Positions 1 through 10,500 of a DNA stretch of 64,000 bases are shown in pieces. The stretch is from Asterias amurensis. Taxonomy: Eukaryota; Echinodermata; Asteroidea; Forcipulatida; Asteriidae. The DNA lies in the NCBI RefSeq assembly GCF_032118995.1, contig NC_092652.1, forward strand, positions 20,072,544 to 20,136,543, written 5' to 3'. The translations under genes and the position numbers were made by a program. The stretch's first letter is position 1. Every line of letters starts with the position of its first letter. The notes below the pieces were generated by a model that was not told where the DNA came from, made no database searches, and worked only from the letters and a program-made list of their open reading frames with translations.

Positions 1-424
1 CAAACAGCGCCCTCTTGTGATCAACCTTCGTGTTTAGCCTAAGATCAAAATTGCGAGTTATAGGGCGCGTGATAGCTATTATTAATGTGGGGCGTTTTGG
101 GGCTGAGATGCAGAAGAATAACTGCAATCTAAGACTTATATCAAGTCTAAAAATCAAAATACGTGATTAACATTTCTGTCGTTGGTGACGTCACAAATGT
201 TGAGATTTGTTGAAGAAATGTTGAAATGTCTCACACCAAGCGAGAACACTGGTCTATGACCAATTCCAATGTTTGCGATATTACTTAAAGAACCACGTTG
301 CCTTGGATCTGACGAGTTGGTCTATAAAAAGCGTTTGTAGCCGTTTTTTATAAAATGCATATGGTTGGAAAGTTTGCCTCGAAATTGCGTGGTTTTCCTT
401 TTACTGTGCGAACTAACACGGTAG
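1..424. other. No gene recognised
   Basis: I see no coding exon, tRNA or clear repeat here. An open frame that begins at 355 owes its length to the periodic repeat that follows and is not taken as a gene. Confidence 0.5.
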
Positions 425-1130
425 GCCGGTTACACCCCTATATTCCGACACCCCTATGTTCCGACACCCCTATGTTCCGACAATTCAGCCTATATTCCGA
501 CACCCCTATGTTCCGACAGCCCTATATTCCGACAGCCCTATATCCCGACACCCCTATGTTCCGACAACTGAACCTATATTCCGACACCCTTATGTTCCGA
601 CACCCCTATATTCCGACACCCCTATGTTCCGACAAGTTGTTTCGCACATTATTACTCTGTTGATCAATAACAACAACACAACTTGTTTTACAGCCAGGTT
701 TCCCGGTGAATTTCGGCCGGGATTAGGTTTGAACATTCATAAGATGAGTTTGTACTGTTTAAAAAAATGATGGAATCAAATTAAGATAATCGGTGCTTTG
801 CTATTGTTAGATGCGTGTCCGACGTGTTGATAACATTTCATGAGCCTTCAATTAATAAAGATTCCAACCCTCTACTGCTACGTAAAGATATGTTACCGGT
901 ACGTTTATGGACTAAATTGCGGTCAGGTGAAGTTTCTTTAAGTCGCACCGTTTTTCTTAAAAAACAAATGACAAACACAAAATATTGGTGCAGGTTGTCG
1001 GAACATAGGGGTGTCGGAACATAGGGGTGTTTGGGTCGTTGGAATATAAGGGTGTCGGAACATAGGGGTGTCGGAATATAGGGGTGTCGGAACATAGGGG
1101 CGTCGGAATATAGAGCAGTCACCCGGTACC
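425..1130. repeat. Inverted pair of 16-bp minisatellite arrays, probable transposon remnant
   Basis: A 16-bp unit, CCCCTATGTTCCGACA with variants such as GCCCTATATTCCGACA, is tandemly repeated at 435-634. The same unit runs on the opposite strand at about 996-1113. The outer flanks also resemble each other as an inverted repeat (CCGGTTACACC near 428 against CCGGGTGACTG read inward from about 1127). The two arrays enclose about 360 bp of non-coding DNA. Subterminal iterated motifs inside inverted ends fit a non-autonomous DNA transposon, but the superfamily cannot be named. Long frames through the arrays (PTPLCSD-type periodic peptides) are artefacts of the repeat. Confidence 0.6.
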
Positions 1131-2213
1131 ATTTATGGGAGTTGGGTTCCAGCCTTCATTCCATTAACATGTACACACGGGTGGATAGTCGGATACAGTC
1201 GGCGCGTTTTTTTTTTTTTTTTTTATGCCATTAACAACTTGCACTACAGACGAGAGAGAGGTTGACGTCCGTGGTCTGTCTTTTTCTGATTAATATCGAT
1301 CCGGTGTGAAATGTTTATTGCATCTGAAAGACAGCTGGCGCTCTCTTTTGACTCAACTTCCAATTAGCCGGCCTGTGTTACCGCTGCGCTGTGTACATAG
1401 TAAGGGTATGAAGGCTATAACCCAAACAACCTTCTAGGCTCTTGAAACAATATCGGACACAAAAATGTATGCAAACTATGCGACGAAGTACACGATCAAG
1501 TATGCAATAATATTTGCGACATCACCAAATATTTGCAAAGCTATTTGCGACATCGCAAATATTTGCAAAGATATTTGCGACATCTCAAATATTTGCAAAG
1601 ATATTTGCAAAGATATTTGCGATGTGCGATGTCCCTTCAGGGCCACTATAGCTAGGCCCATCTCAGGTTGGGGTCCGCGGCAAAGCACCCACAAGCTCTG
1701 AACTATCGGCTACAAAAATCAAACCGCTGTAAGAAATACAGAGATACGGGCACACTTTTTATGCACTTCTGATCTAAACCAATCCTGGCCTTTTAAAATT
1801 AATATCCAATTCCCATGAAGTATGCAACATTAACGCATACGTACCGACACTTTTGATTGTCAATCACCATAGAGATGTGCACTAAGCTTGATCGATTGAA
1901 CTGAAGGGTTTTACAAATGGATGTTGACAAAAGTCCATGATGATTACATGCACGAAACGTTGGATGGACCAAATAAAACAAAAACTTGTTTATTCGATTA
2001 TATTTTATTCAATAAAGCAAGAATTTTTTTTACAGGCCTTAACTCGGATTGTTTATAATAATAAATCATAGTCAAACCAAAGGCTGGATTAAAACGACAG
2101 AAAGTATAAACAAAGAACAGTCGCCAAGTTACATTACTTAACTACAAACAACTCTTAACTGATATGAAACAAAAATAACAAGTAATTTAAATGCAGTCAG
2201 TTGTCATGCACTT
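1131..2213. other. Intergenic, repeats only
   Basis: No gene is seen. A T run of about 18 lies near 1206. A short-period repeat of ATTTGCAAAGATATTTGCGA type fills 1500-1625. The stretch around 1935-1980 (CACGAAACGTTGGATGGACC followed by AATAAAA) looks like the end of a retroelement of Penelope type, a weak call from pattern memory. The rest is AT-rich and unassigned. Confidence 0.4.
1500..1625. repeat. AT-rich short tandem repeat (ATTTGCAAAGAT type)
   Basis: The phrases ATTTGCAAAGATATTTGCGA and GACATCGCAAATATTTGC alternate several times. The unit is nearly its own reverse complement (GCAAATATTTGC), so both strands show open frames of no meaning. Confidence 0.65.
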
Positions 2214-2566
2214 GAAGGAACACAAACTGGACACTATTGGTAATTGTCAAAGACCAGTCTTCTCACTTGGTATATCTCAAAATCAGCAGCATAAAATAAC
2301 AAACCTGTCAAAATTTGAGCTCGAGCACGTCGGAGTTGCAAGAAAAAAACACCCATGTCACACGAAGTTGTGTGCTTTTAGATGCTTGATTTCGAGACCT
2401 CAAATTCTAAACATGATGTCTCGAAATCAAGTTCGTGGAAAATTATTTCTTTCTCAAAAACTACGTCACTTCAGAAGGAGCCGTTTCTCAAAATGTGTTA
2501 TACTATACCAAGTGAGGTTTTATGCTGATAATTATTTTGAGTAATTACCAATAGTGTCCACTGCCT
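2214..2566. mobile_element. TTAA-flanked MITE, family 1 (GGCAGTGGACAC ends)
   Basis: The right end reads GTGTCCACTGCC followed by TTTAA, so a TTAA lies at 2567-2570. The left end is diverged (AAACTGGACACTATTGG). It carries the family's internal text, including CACGAAGTTGTGTGC and GGAGCCGTTTCTCA. Frames inside are non-coding. It lies just downstream of P450 gene A. Confidence 0.75.
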
Positions 2567-2670
2567 TTAATGATTATATCTCTTTTAAACTACATTCTTT
2601 TGAACGAGTTATAACGAATCGTACGAACTATAACAATCAGAACTTAAGTTCAACCGTTTGCAGCAAGTCT

Positions 2671-4932
2671 TTACTTTCTTGGAATTGCGCAGGTTTCAAA
2701 TGCCATCGGAGTCAACGTAAGACCGTTGTTGACCTCGAATGACAGCTGTTCAACATCTTTAGGTCTCTTGAAGGTGAACTGATGTAGGAAATGTGAGAAG
2801 AAGATGAACAGCTCCATCTTGGCAAGTCGCTCTCCCAGACACACACGGCGACCTGGCAGGAAAACAAGGAAGTACTGAGTTATATCAGCGATGATACGAA
2901 GACAGTTTTATTTTGGGCCCCGATGTAAGTTGTTTTTTCTTACCTGTACTAAAAGGCAGATGCTCCTCCCTCGGCTTCAAGGAACCAGCTTCGTCAAGAA
3001 ATCTCTCCGGATTAAATTTTTCTGGATCTGACCAGATGGATGGATCTCGGCTGACGGCCCAAAGATTAGCAATGAGCAATGTTCCCCTTGGGATATCGTA
3101 GCCAAGTAGTCGGGTATCCTTGGAGAACATATGAGTAATGGCGAGGGACGCGATGGATGCCAGACGCTGCACCTCCAGGATGGTCGCCTCTGTGTATGGC
3201 AGCTGAGGTTTGTCCGCCATGTTGGGTAAACGGTCTCTACCTACTGCATCGTCGAGCTCCCTCTGAACCCTGGCCTGTACCTCAGGGTAGGCCATCATGT
3301 ACAGTAAAGCCCAACGGAGGGTGGATGCCGTAGTCTCCGTTCCAGCTGCAAAGAGCTCAAATGTAGTCAGTAACATGTTGTCAGCAGTGATGTGACTCTG
3401 GACATTCTTTGTTTTATTTTCGTAGATGTCTGTGAGGAAAACGTCGATAAAATCTTTGGGATTGTCGGCGTCCAAAATTCTACGGTGCTCGTCAATGCAT
3501 TCCTGGAGGAACTCTACAATCTGACGCACATTAGTTTGTACTTCTTTGAGGTAAATGACAGGTTGTCCATAATCGGGAGATACGAATACGCCCCACCACC
3601 GGTTAAGAGTTCAAAATTACGGTTCAGCAACTTCAGCAGCTGCTGGAACTTTGGATCAGAGTAGTCGAATCGTTGACCCAGTGTAACAGAGCAGATGACA
3701 TTCGAAACAGCGTTGCTTATCAGATGGGTTGGATTGAAAGGATTGTCCCCGTGCTCTTTGATGGCTTCGATAAGACATCCTGCTTCAGTAGCGACGGAGA
3801 CTTCAAAACTAGACTTACCCACACCGAACCCTCTCAATACAGTCAGAGAAAACTTCCTCTGCTGAGACCAGCTGGCACACGAGGCTGAAACTACACCTGG
3901 AAGAGCAATGTAAACTTGAGATTTCAACAACATTTCAACACATAGATGGGTATGATATTCATATACATTTTATCTTATGAGTAGGACGGCCTGATTAAGT
4001 AGGCATGGACTGTGGTTTCTTTATTATTTGTTGATGTTTATTCTTTTGACCATACAATAAATACGAGGAGAGGCCGCCCAAAGTCGAACACCTTTCATCA
4101 AAAGAGATTTCATTTCAAATTTCCGCCGCTTTAATTACAACACATAGGCTAGACCTATTAGTTTTTAAGGTACTTCTCTTCAACTTCGTGACTGCAACTT
4201 GTGTTCAACTTGAGGTGCTCAAGATGTGTACATTTGCTTTTAGTTAGCAGAAATAGTCCGGGGTACAACCATTTGTAAATTCGGCCTTTGCGACTATAGT
4301 GCGACTAGTGTCGTATACAAAGTTGAACTTTCTTTGATGTATTGTTCAACACTCATCACTTTTTAGCATCCAGAAATTAGTCAACATGTGTTTAATGGTA
4401 CACCTTTGTTTCGCGTAGATCCAAGTACTTGAACTCAGTTGTTGGAGTTAGTATTCGGAAATAAGGCTCCATTGCAGAATCCCCGGCAACTCATAAGCAC
4501 CACCTCGTAGCCGGCGGCTACAGCTACGCAGCAAACTACATTACCTAGAGCGTCTGGATCGTGTGTGATTTTCCTGTAGAAGCTTGTCGGTGGACGGGCT
4601 GCGGTGTTGGGGTGGCTCAGAGCCTCCTTGATGGAAGCGAAGCTGTTGACGACCACCACCAATGTACCGCCTAGATTCATACTAAACACCGGTCCGTAGG
4701 TCTTAGCCAGCCGGGTTAAGTTCTTGTACTCGTCCCCGGCTGAGATGAGATTTGGGAGGTAGCCAAGAAGGGGCCATCCAGTCGGGCCGGGAGGAAGGTT
4801 CCTCGGCCGTCGGTAAAACCATAAAGGAAGGACAGAGCTGTGGTAAAACCATGTAGCTATGAAGAGAGCTATCAACCCAACTATCACTGACTTGACAGTA
4901 AGTAGGCTAAATACGTATTGTAGGAATACCAT
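2671..4932 (-). pseudogene. Cytochrome P450, CYP2 type (gene A), frameshifted
   Basis: This is an ER-anchored haem mono-oxygenase gene on the minus strand. Exon 1 is 4932-4545, exon 2 is 3896-2944 and exon 3 is 2852-2671, with GT-AG borders and phase 1 introns. The frame shows the hydrophobic anchor, PPGPTGWPLLGY, C-helix WSQQR, I-helix AAGTETTA, K-helix EVQR, NPERF and the haem loop FSTGRRVCLGE, ending CAIPRK. Two oddities set it apart from its sisters. A 7-nt deletion at about 3547/3548 shifts the frame after LSFTS, so exon 2 is 953 nt where sisters have 960. A 30-nt insertion in exon 1 (about 4813-4845) repeats WFY, giving WFYHSSVLPLWFYRR. Everything else looks young and well kept, so this is either a recent pseudogene or a sequence error. 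It is divergent from gene B. Confidence 0.85.
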
Positions 4933-5389
4933 ACTTCTACTATGTTGAGAATTCCTCCGACCACGACTCTTTATTTCTTACTATCCAACGAACAACTCAG
5001 AATTAAACAAGACGGCAATAATATGTTTATTTTGTGTAACCAGTACTGACACTGCAGCACTGAAACAGCGGATGGTACACGGTTGAGTAAAGGGCATCAT
5101 TATTGTGTTCCAGTGTGTGCACTGGACGTGTCAACCACAAAGGGCTGAAGGTTGAAGTTTATACAAAATACGTGAACAACAACTCTGTCGTTGATGACGT
5201 CACATGATCCAGGCCGCAACGTTGAAGTATGGAGGATGTTTAGGGCATATTATTTGTAAAAAGGTCTCTTATTGTAATAGTTGGATCAAGCAGTATGTTT
5301 GCTGATCTGACTACCATCCAGAATACACACAACTCCGGCTCGTGCCTTTCTTCGCACGGCCACGACCCTGCCGGTTTTAAACGGCCGTT

Positions 5390-5475
5390 GAACTCGTCGC
5401 CACTCTCTTATTTGCTTAACCCCCAAATACGAGAAGAACTCGTCGCCACTCTCTTATTTGCTTAACCCCAAATAC
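5390..5475. repeat. 46-bp direct repeat, about two copies
   Basis: GAACTCGTCGCCACTCTC starts at 5390 and again at 5436. The copies continue in step through TTATTTGCTTAACCCC and AAATAC. Confidence 0.85.
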
Positions 5476-5502
5476 ACAGGGGTAGGCCTATCCACGAGTA
5501 TG

Positions 5503-5545
5503 TGGACCATGATGTTTCTACTCAAAGTAGAAACATCATGGTCCA
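5503..5545. repeat. Perfect 20-bp hairpin with 3-nt loop
   Basis: TGGACCATGATGTTTCTACT at 5503-5522 is followed by CAA and then its exact reverse complement at 5526-5545. No mismatch is seen. It is not part of any repeat family recognised elsewhere in the window. Confidence 0.85.
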
Positions 5546-5609
5546 TATTTAATGTTTCTCTTCAACAGAACATACGCCGCAAGATTATGCACAAAATGTA
5601 TTTCTTTAA

Positions 5610-5947
5610 AGACACTGGACACTGACCTTGGATTATTGTCAAAGACCAGTCACAAGGTGTATCCCAACATATGGACAAAATAACAATGTGAAAATTTGGA
5701 CTTAATTGGTCGTCGAAGTTGCGAGATAATAATGGGGAAAAACACCCTTGTCAGCACGAAGTTGTGTGCTTTCAGATGCTTGATTTCGAGACCAATTTCG
5801 AAATCAATTCAAATATTGTTTTTGAGAAATTACTTCTTTCTCAAAAACTACGTTACTTCAGAGGGAGCCGTTTGTCACAATGTTTTATACTATCAACAGC
5901 TCTCTATTGCTCTTTACCAAGTAAGTTGTTATGCTGACAATAGTGAC
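5610..5947. mobile_element. TTAA-flanked MITE, family 1, diverged
   Basis: The left end is TTAA then AGACACTGGACAC, followed by the family's internal text (AAAGACCAGTC, ACGAAGTTGTGTGC, GGGAGCCGTTTGTCAC). The right end is AATAGTGACT then TTAA at 5948. It is non-coding. Confidence 0.7.
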
Positions 5948-6090
5948 TTAAAGAGCACACAGCGTTTTTAAAACAACCTTGAGAACTCTTACTTTGCTCC
6001 TTTGTCGTGCATTTCAAGGATCTGTTCTATATATCGCACTCTGACAGCACCGAACGTGGCTTGCTGCAAGGTCTAATTGGGGATGTATTA

Positions 6091-6351
6091 CACTGCAAAA
6101 GCTGGGGTGTTAAATTAACACCATGGATGTTGTCACGTATATAGATACCAACGAAAAAATCAAAACATATGATTTGAGGCATTGCAATTTTTGCATCATT
6201 GAATGTTAAAATATTATAACACAAATTTCTTGAAAATCAATTACGTTAATTGTTGATGTGTTTTTTTATGTTAATTTTGATACTCTGATCGGTATATATT
6301 ATGTGACAACACCCATGGTGTAAATTTTAACACCCATCCATTTTTGCAGTG
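6091..6351. mobile_element. MITE with CACTGCAAAA inverted ends
   Basis: The left end, CACTGCAAAAGCTGGGGTGT with a downstream ACACCATGGATGTTGTCAC, is mirrored at the right end, where the reverse complement reads CACTGCAAAAATGGATGGGT then ACACCATGGGTGTTGTCAC. The inverted ends are close to 48 bp. No coding content and no clear target duplication were seen. Confidence 0.7.
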
Positions 6352-6887
6352 CACACAAATTCTAAACGCAGTTTATCACATAATTAGTTTATTACTTCCT
6401 TGTGTATTTCGGATTCGGATTGCATTACAATATTACAAAGTTAAAATACCAAGAAGAAAACAGAAAGGGAACACAACATGTCTCCATAAGGGGACTTCTA
6501 AAAGACTGGGGTAAGAATGTGTGTGATAGGCCTTGAACAAAGTCTATGAGGACAAAGGAGACAAGTGTAAGGTGTGTACGTGTGTGACATGAATGGATGC
6601 GAAGTCAAGCATGAAGAAAGTTCATTCATCAATGGTCATAAGTACATCTGTCTACCGGGATCTCACCCGGTGCTCAAGGCTGGTATCAATGCGTTTAATT
6701 CACAAGCCATGCACCAATAAGTGCAAGTCAGAAGTTCAGGCTCAGTTCAGTTGGCATCGATAGTGTCCTCGTTGTGTCGTTTTCAATCTTGAAATCAATA
6801 TACCGTGTGGTGGAAACACGTCAGGGGAACGGAAACTGTCTCTGACAAGTACCGGTTGAACGTGTCCGCATTAACCTATATATTTAA

Positions 6888-7252
6888 AGGCAGTGGACAC
6901 TATTGGTAATTTCTCAAAATAATTTTTAGCATAAAACCTTTCTTGGTGCGAGTAATGGGGAGAGGTTGATTGTATAAAACATTGTGAGAAACGGCTCCCT
7001 CTGAAATGCCATGGTTTTCGAGAAAGAAGTAATTTTCCAAGAATTTGTTTTCGAGACCTCAGGTTTAGAACTTGAGGTCTCGAAATCAACCATCTAAACG
7101 CACACAACTTCGAGTGACATGGGACATGGGTGTTTTTTTCTTCGAAGACCGATTGAGCTCAAATTTTCACAGGTTTGTCATTTTATGCATATGTTGAGAT
7201 ACACCAACTGTGAAGTCTAGTCTTTGACAATTACCAAAAGTGTCCACTGCCT
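6888..7252. mobile_element. TTAA-flanked MITE, family 1, reverse orientation
   Basis: TTAA at 6884-6887 then AGGCAGTGGACACTATTGG; the far end is AGTGTCCACTGCC then TTTAA, with TTAA at 7253-7256. This is one of the cleanest copies, with both ends and both TTAA flanks intact. It lies about 250 bp upstream of gene B. Confidence 0.85.
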
Positions 7253-7504
7253 TTAACTTTATCCGTTGTTGTCGCAGCTTTGCTTGTAAATAATACACGT
7301 TGAGTGCTGGTGGTAGACTGAGTTGAGTGCCGGTGGTAGACTGAGTTTAGCACTTGCTTTTTTGTAGCATTTGAATTAAAAGTTATTACGGTACAGCATT
7401 AAAACGATCGGTTTTTCGTTTGAGCAGTGTATAGATATCTGCATATAGAAGAGTGTCGTAGACTTGACGTTGTATCCGTTGCAGAAAGGGCCAACTACAG
7501 CAGT

Positions 7505-10500
7505 ATGGCTTTCTTACAGCACGTGTTTTGCCTATTGACTGTCAAGTCAGTGGTAGTTGGGTTGACAGCTCTCTTCATAGCTACATGGTTTTACCGACGG
7601 CCGAGGAACCTACCTCCCGGCCCGACTGGATGGCCCCTTCTTGGCTACCTCCCAAATCTCATCTTGGCCGGGGACGAGTACAAGAACTTCAGCCGACTGG
7701 CTAAGACCTACGGACCGGTGTTTAGTATGAGTCTAGGCGGTACATTGGTGGTGGTCGTCAACAGCTTCGCTTCCATCAAGGAGGCTCTGAGTCACCCCAA
7801 CACCGCAGCCCGTCCACCCACAAGCTTCTACAAGAAAATCACACACGATCCTGACACTTTAGGTAATGTAGTTTAGAGTTTTGAGGCTAAGTACCAAGTG
7901 TATACTTCTTAGTACTTTATGTCGCTTCCTCGATATTGAATATGATTTTAACTTTCTATAATAATAATAATAATAATACCATTTATATAGCGCCTTTTCC
8001 TAAGGTTACAAAGCGCTCAGAGAATGACAGGAAAAAACAAAAAAGGGAATGCAAACAAAACCAAGAGGAAAACCACGACTAGGCAAAGCTAGCAGCATTT
8101 AGCCAAGAAAGTCCCGCGCAAAGCCGGACTCTCTTTGACTGAAACCGCAGGCCAAGCAAGCGAGATTTACTGATTGTAAATGAATGTTTTCAGAGACCTT
8201 TTGAACAAGGTAACAGAGCTAGAACTTTTGGTTGAGTTTGGAAGGGAATTCCACATCCTAGGGCCTGCAACTGAAAATGCTCTGTCTCCTGATTTTCTGG
8301 TGGTTCGAGGAATATACAAGTTGCCCTGTGAACGTAAGTTGCTCTTTGTAGCCCTGGTTTCTAATGAGTTGGAAATGTATGCGGGAAAAGTACCAGACAT
8401 ACACTTAAACATGTTTAAGGCCAATTTGAACATTATTCGTTTTTCTACTGGGAGCCAGTGCAGCTGTTTGATCAGTGGTGAAGTGGGGACATGGTTTGGG
8501 TAGGAGAAGATGATACGGGATGCTCTGTTTTGTATCTTTTGTAACTTGCTTAAATCAGATTGCTTGAGACCACATAACAAAGAGTTGCAGTAGTCCAATC
8601 TGGAGAGTACAAGTGCCCTAACAGCGGCGTGACAGGCTTCAGCGTCAATGTACTTTCGGATTCTACCAATATTTCGGAGGTGGTAGTTAGCTGATTTGCA
8701 GACTGATGTGACATGATCACTCATCGACATAGTATTGTCGAAGACAACACCAAGATTCCGGATGGAAGTTGATGGGTGGAGTGTGCTGTTGTTTATAGGG
8801 AGAGTCAGATGGGCAAGATGTTTGTAGTTACAGCTTGAAGAGGCAATGAAAAATTCAGTTTTCTCTTCGTTTAGCTGAAGCTTGTTGCTTGACATCCAGT
8901 GTTGAACGTCACTGATGCACTTCGAGAGCTTGAACAACCCACATTCTGCATCATTGGGGATTTTGGGGTCAAATTCTACGTAGATTTGGATGTCATCTGC
9001 ATACATGTGAAACTTGACCTCATGCTGACGAAGAAGATCACCGATTGGGGACAGGTACATGGTGAAAGCCTGAGGACCTATAACAGATCCTTGCGGGACA
9101 CCGAAACGAAGAACAGTTTCATCGGAGGTGACACCGTCAGGTAGGATAACCCGACTCTTGCGATTGTTGAAGTATGACGTGAACCAGTCGAGCGCTGTGT
9201 CGGTTATACCAAATCTGTCATGGAAGCGTTGCAGGAGGGTTTGGTGGTCTAGGGTATCGAAGGCGGCGGAGAGGTCCAGCATGACCATGAAAATGGCATT
9301 GTTTTTGTCGATTGCTCTAAGGATGTCATTTTGTACATGAAGCAGAGCAGTCTCGGTGCTGTGATTGGGCCTGTATGCTGACTGTAGAGGCTCTGCTAGC
9401 TGATGTTGAACAATATGTCGGGATAGTTGTTCGCAGGCGATCTTTTCCATAAGTTTGGCTAGGTACTGGAGATTAGAAATGGGGCGATAATTTTTGAGTA
9501 CTTCTTTATTAAGAGATTGTTTTTTCAGGCTAGGAGTGATGACGGCTTTTTTGAATAGCTCTGGGAAAACACCTGATGTCAGTGAGGTATTTACAATCTC
9601 TGTTAGCTTCGGTAAGAATGTAGCCGTATGCTTTTTGAATACCCAAGTTGGAACTATGTCGAGCTGGCACGATTTTGTCGCCGAGTTTTTGATCACTTTA
9701 TGAAGGTAATCTTTGGTGATCGGCATGAAATGCGCGAACTGAGCACTTGGGGGGCATGTATGCAGATCAGCCGATGAAGTTGAATCAAGTTGAACGTCAT
9801 CCATATGAGCTCGGATATTTTTAATTCTGTCAGTGAAAAATTTACTGAAAGCTTGAGCAAGAACTGTGGGCGAGTCCTGGATTGATGGGGTTAACCGGGG
9901 TTTACCAGTGAGGTTATTGACGATGCGGAAGACTTCATTTGGACTGGATCCTATCAACGACTCTCTATAGAAGACAGATTTAGCTTTGACAAGCACTTCT
10001 GCAAGTTTGCGTTTGGATTGTTCGTAGTTCGTGCGGTCACTGGGTAGTCTGGACTTTCGCCACTTGCGTTCCGCTTGACGACGTCCGCGTCTCGCGTCAT
10101 CAACATCGTTGTTGTACCATCTTGGTTTAGCGCGTTTGGGCTTTGGTTTAGAAGTCAACAACGGTGCATAGATGTCTAGAGCACAGTTAACTGCAGAGTT
10201 AAATTCCACGACTGCCGTGTCAACGTCGCCTTCACAGGTGACATCGTGGAGACGTTCTGTTAGTTCACGAGCAAAGGCATTATGGTCAATCTTACGAAAA
10301 TCACGGAACTTTGATGCCATGAGCACGGGTTGAGGCTTAATGAAGTGAAGTTTGCAGTTGACAACACCGTGGTCAGAGATGTCATTTATGTCAACTGTGC
10401 AGTCACTGACCAGTTCGTCATTATCAGATTTTACGATAATGCCGTCTAAAGTGTGTCCAAGTTTGTGGGTAGGGCCAGTAACAAGTTGTTTGAATCCATA

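Larger units (their letters stand above)
4933..7504. promoter_or_regulatory. Shared 5' region of divergent P450 genes A and B
   Basis: Genes A (minus) and B (plus) are head to head with start codons 2.6 kb apart, so both promoters must lie here. No convincing TATA box was found for either. The spacer is mostly transposon: MITEs at 5610-5947, 6091-6351 and 6888-7252, a 46-bp tandem repeat at 5390-5475 and a perfect hairpin at 5503-5545. The stretches at about 6470-6750 and 7290-7430 match the DNA around 16280-17000 and 27060-28200, which precedes the decayed first exons. They therefore mark an older B-type promoter that was copied. Confidence 0.55.

Noticed and set aside
355-770. Open frames with periodic peptides such as PTPLCSDTPMFRQ
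   Set aside because: They follow exactly from a 16-bp repeat read in three frames; no start context or domain supports a gene.
2885-3933. Gene A exon 2 as two separate genes
   Set aside because: The two open frames are one P450 exon split by a 7-nt deletion; alignment to genes C and D is continuous.
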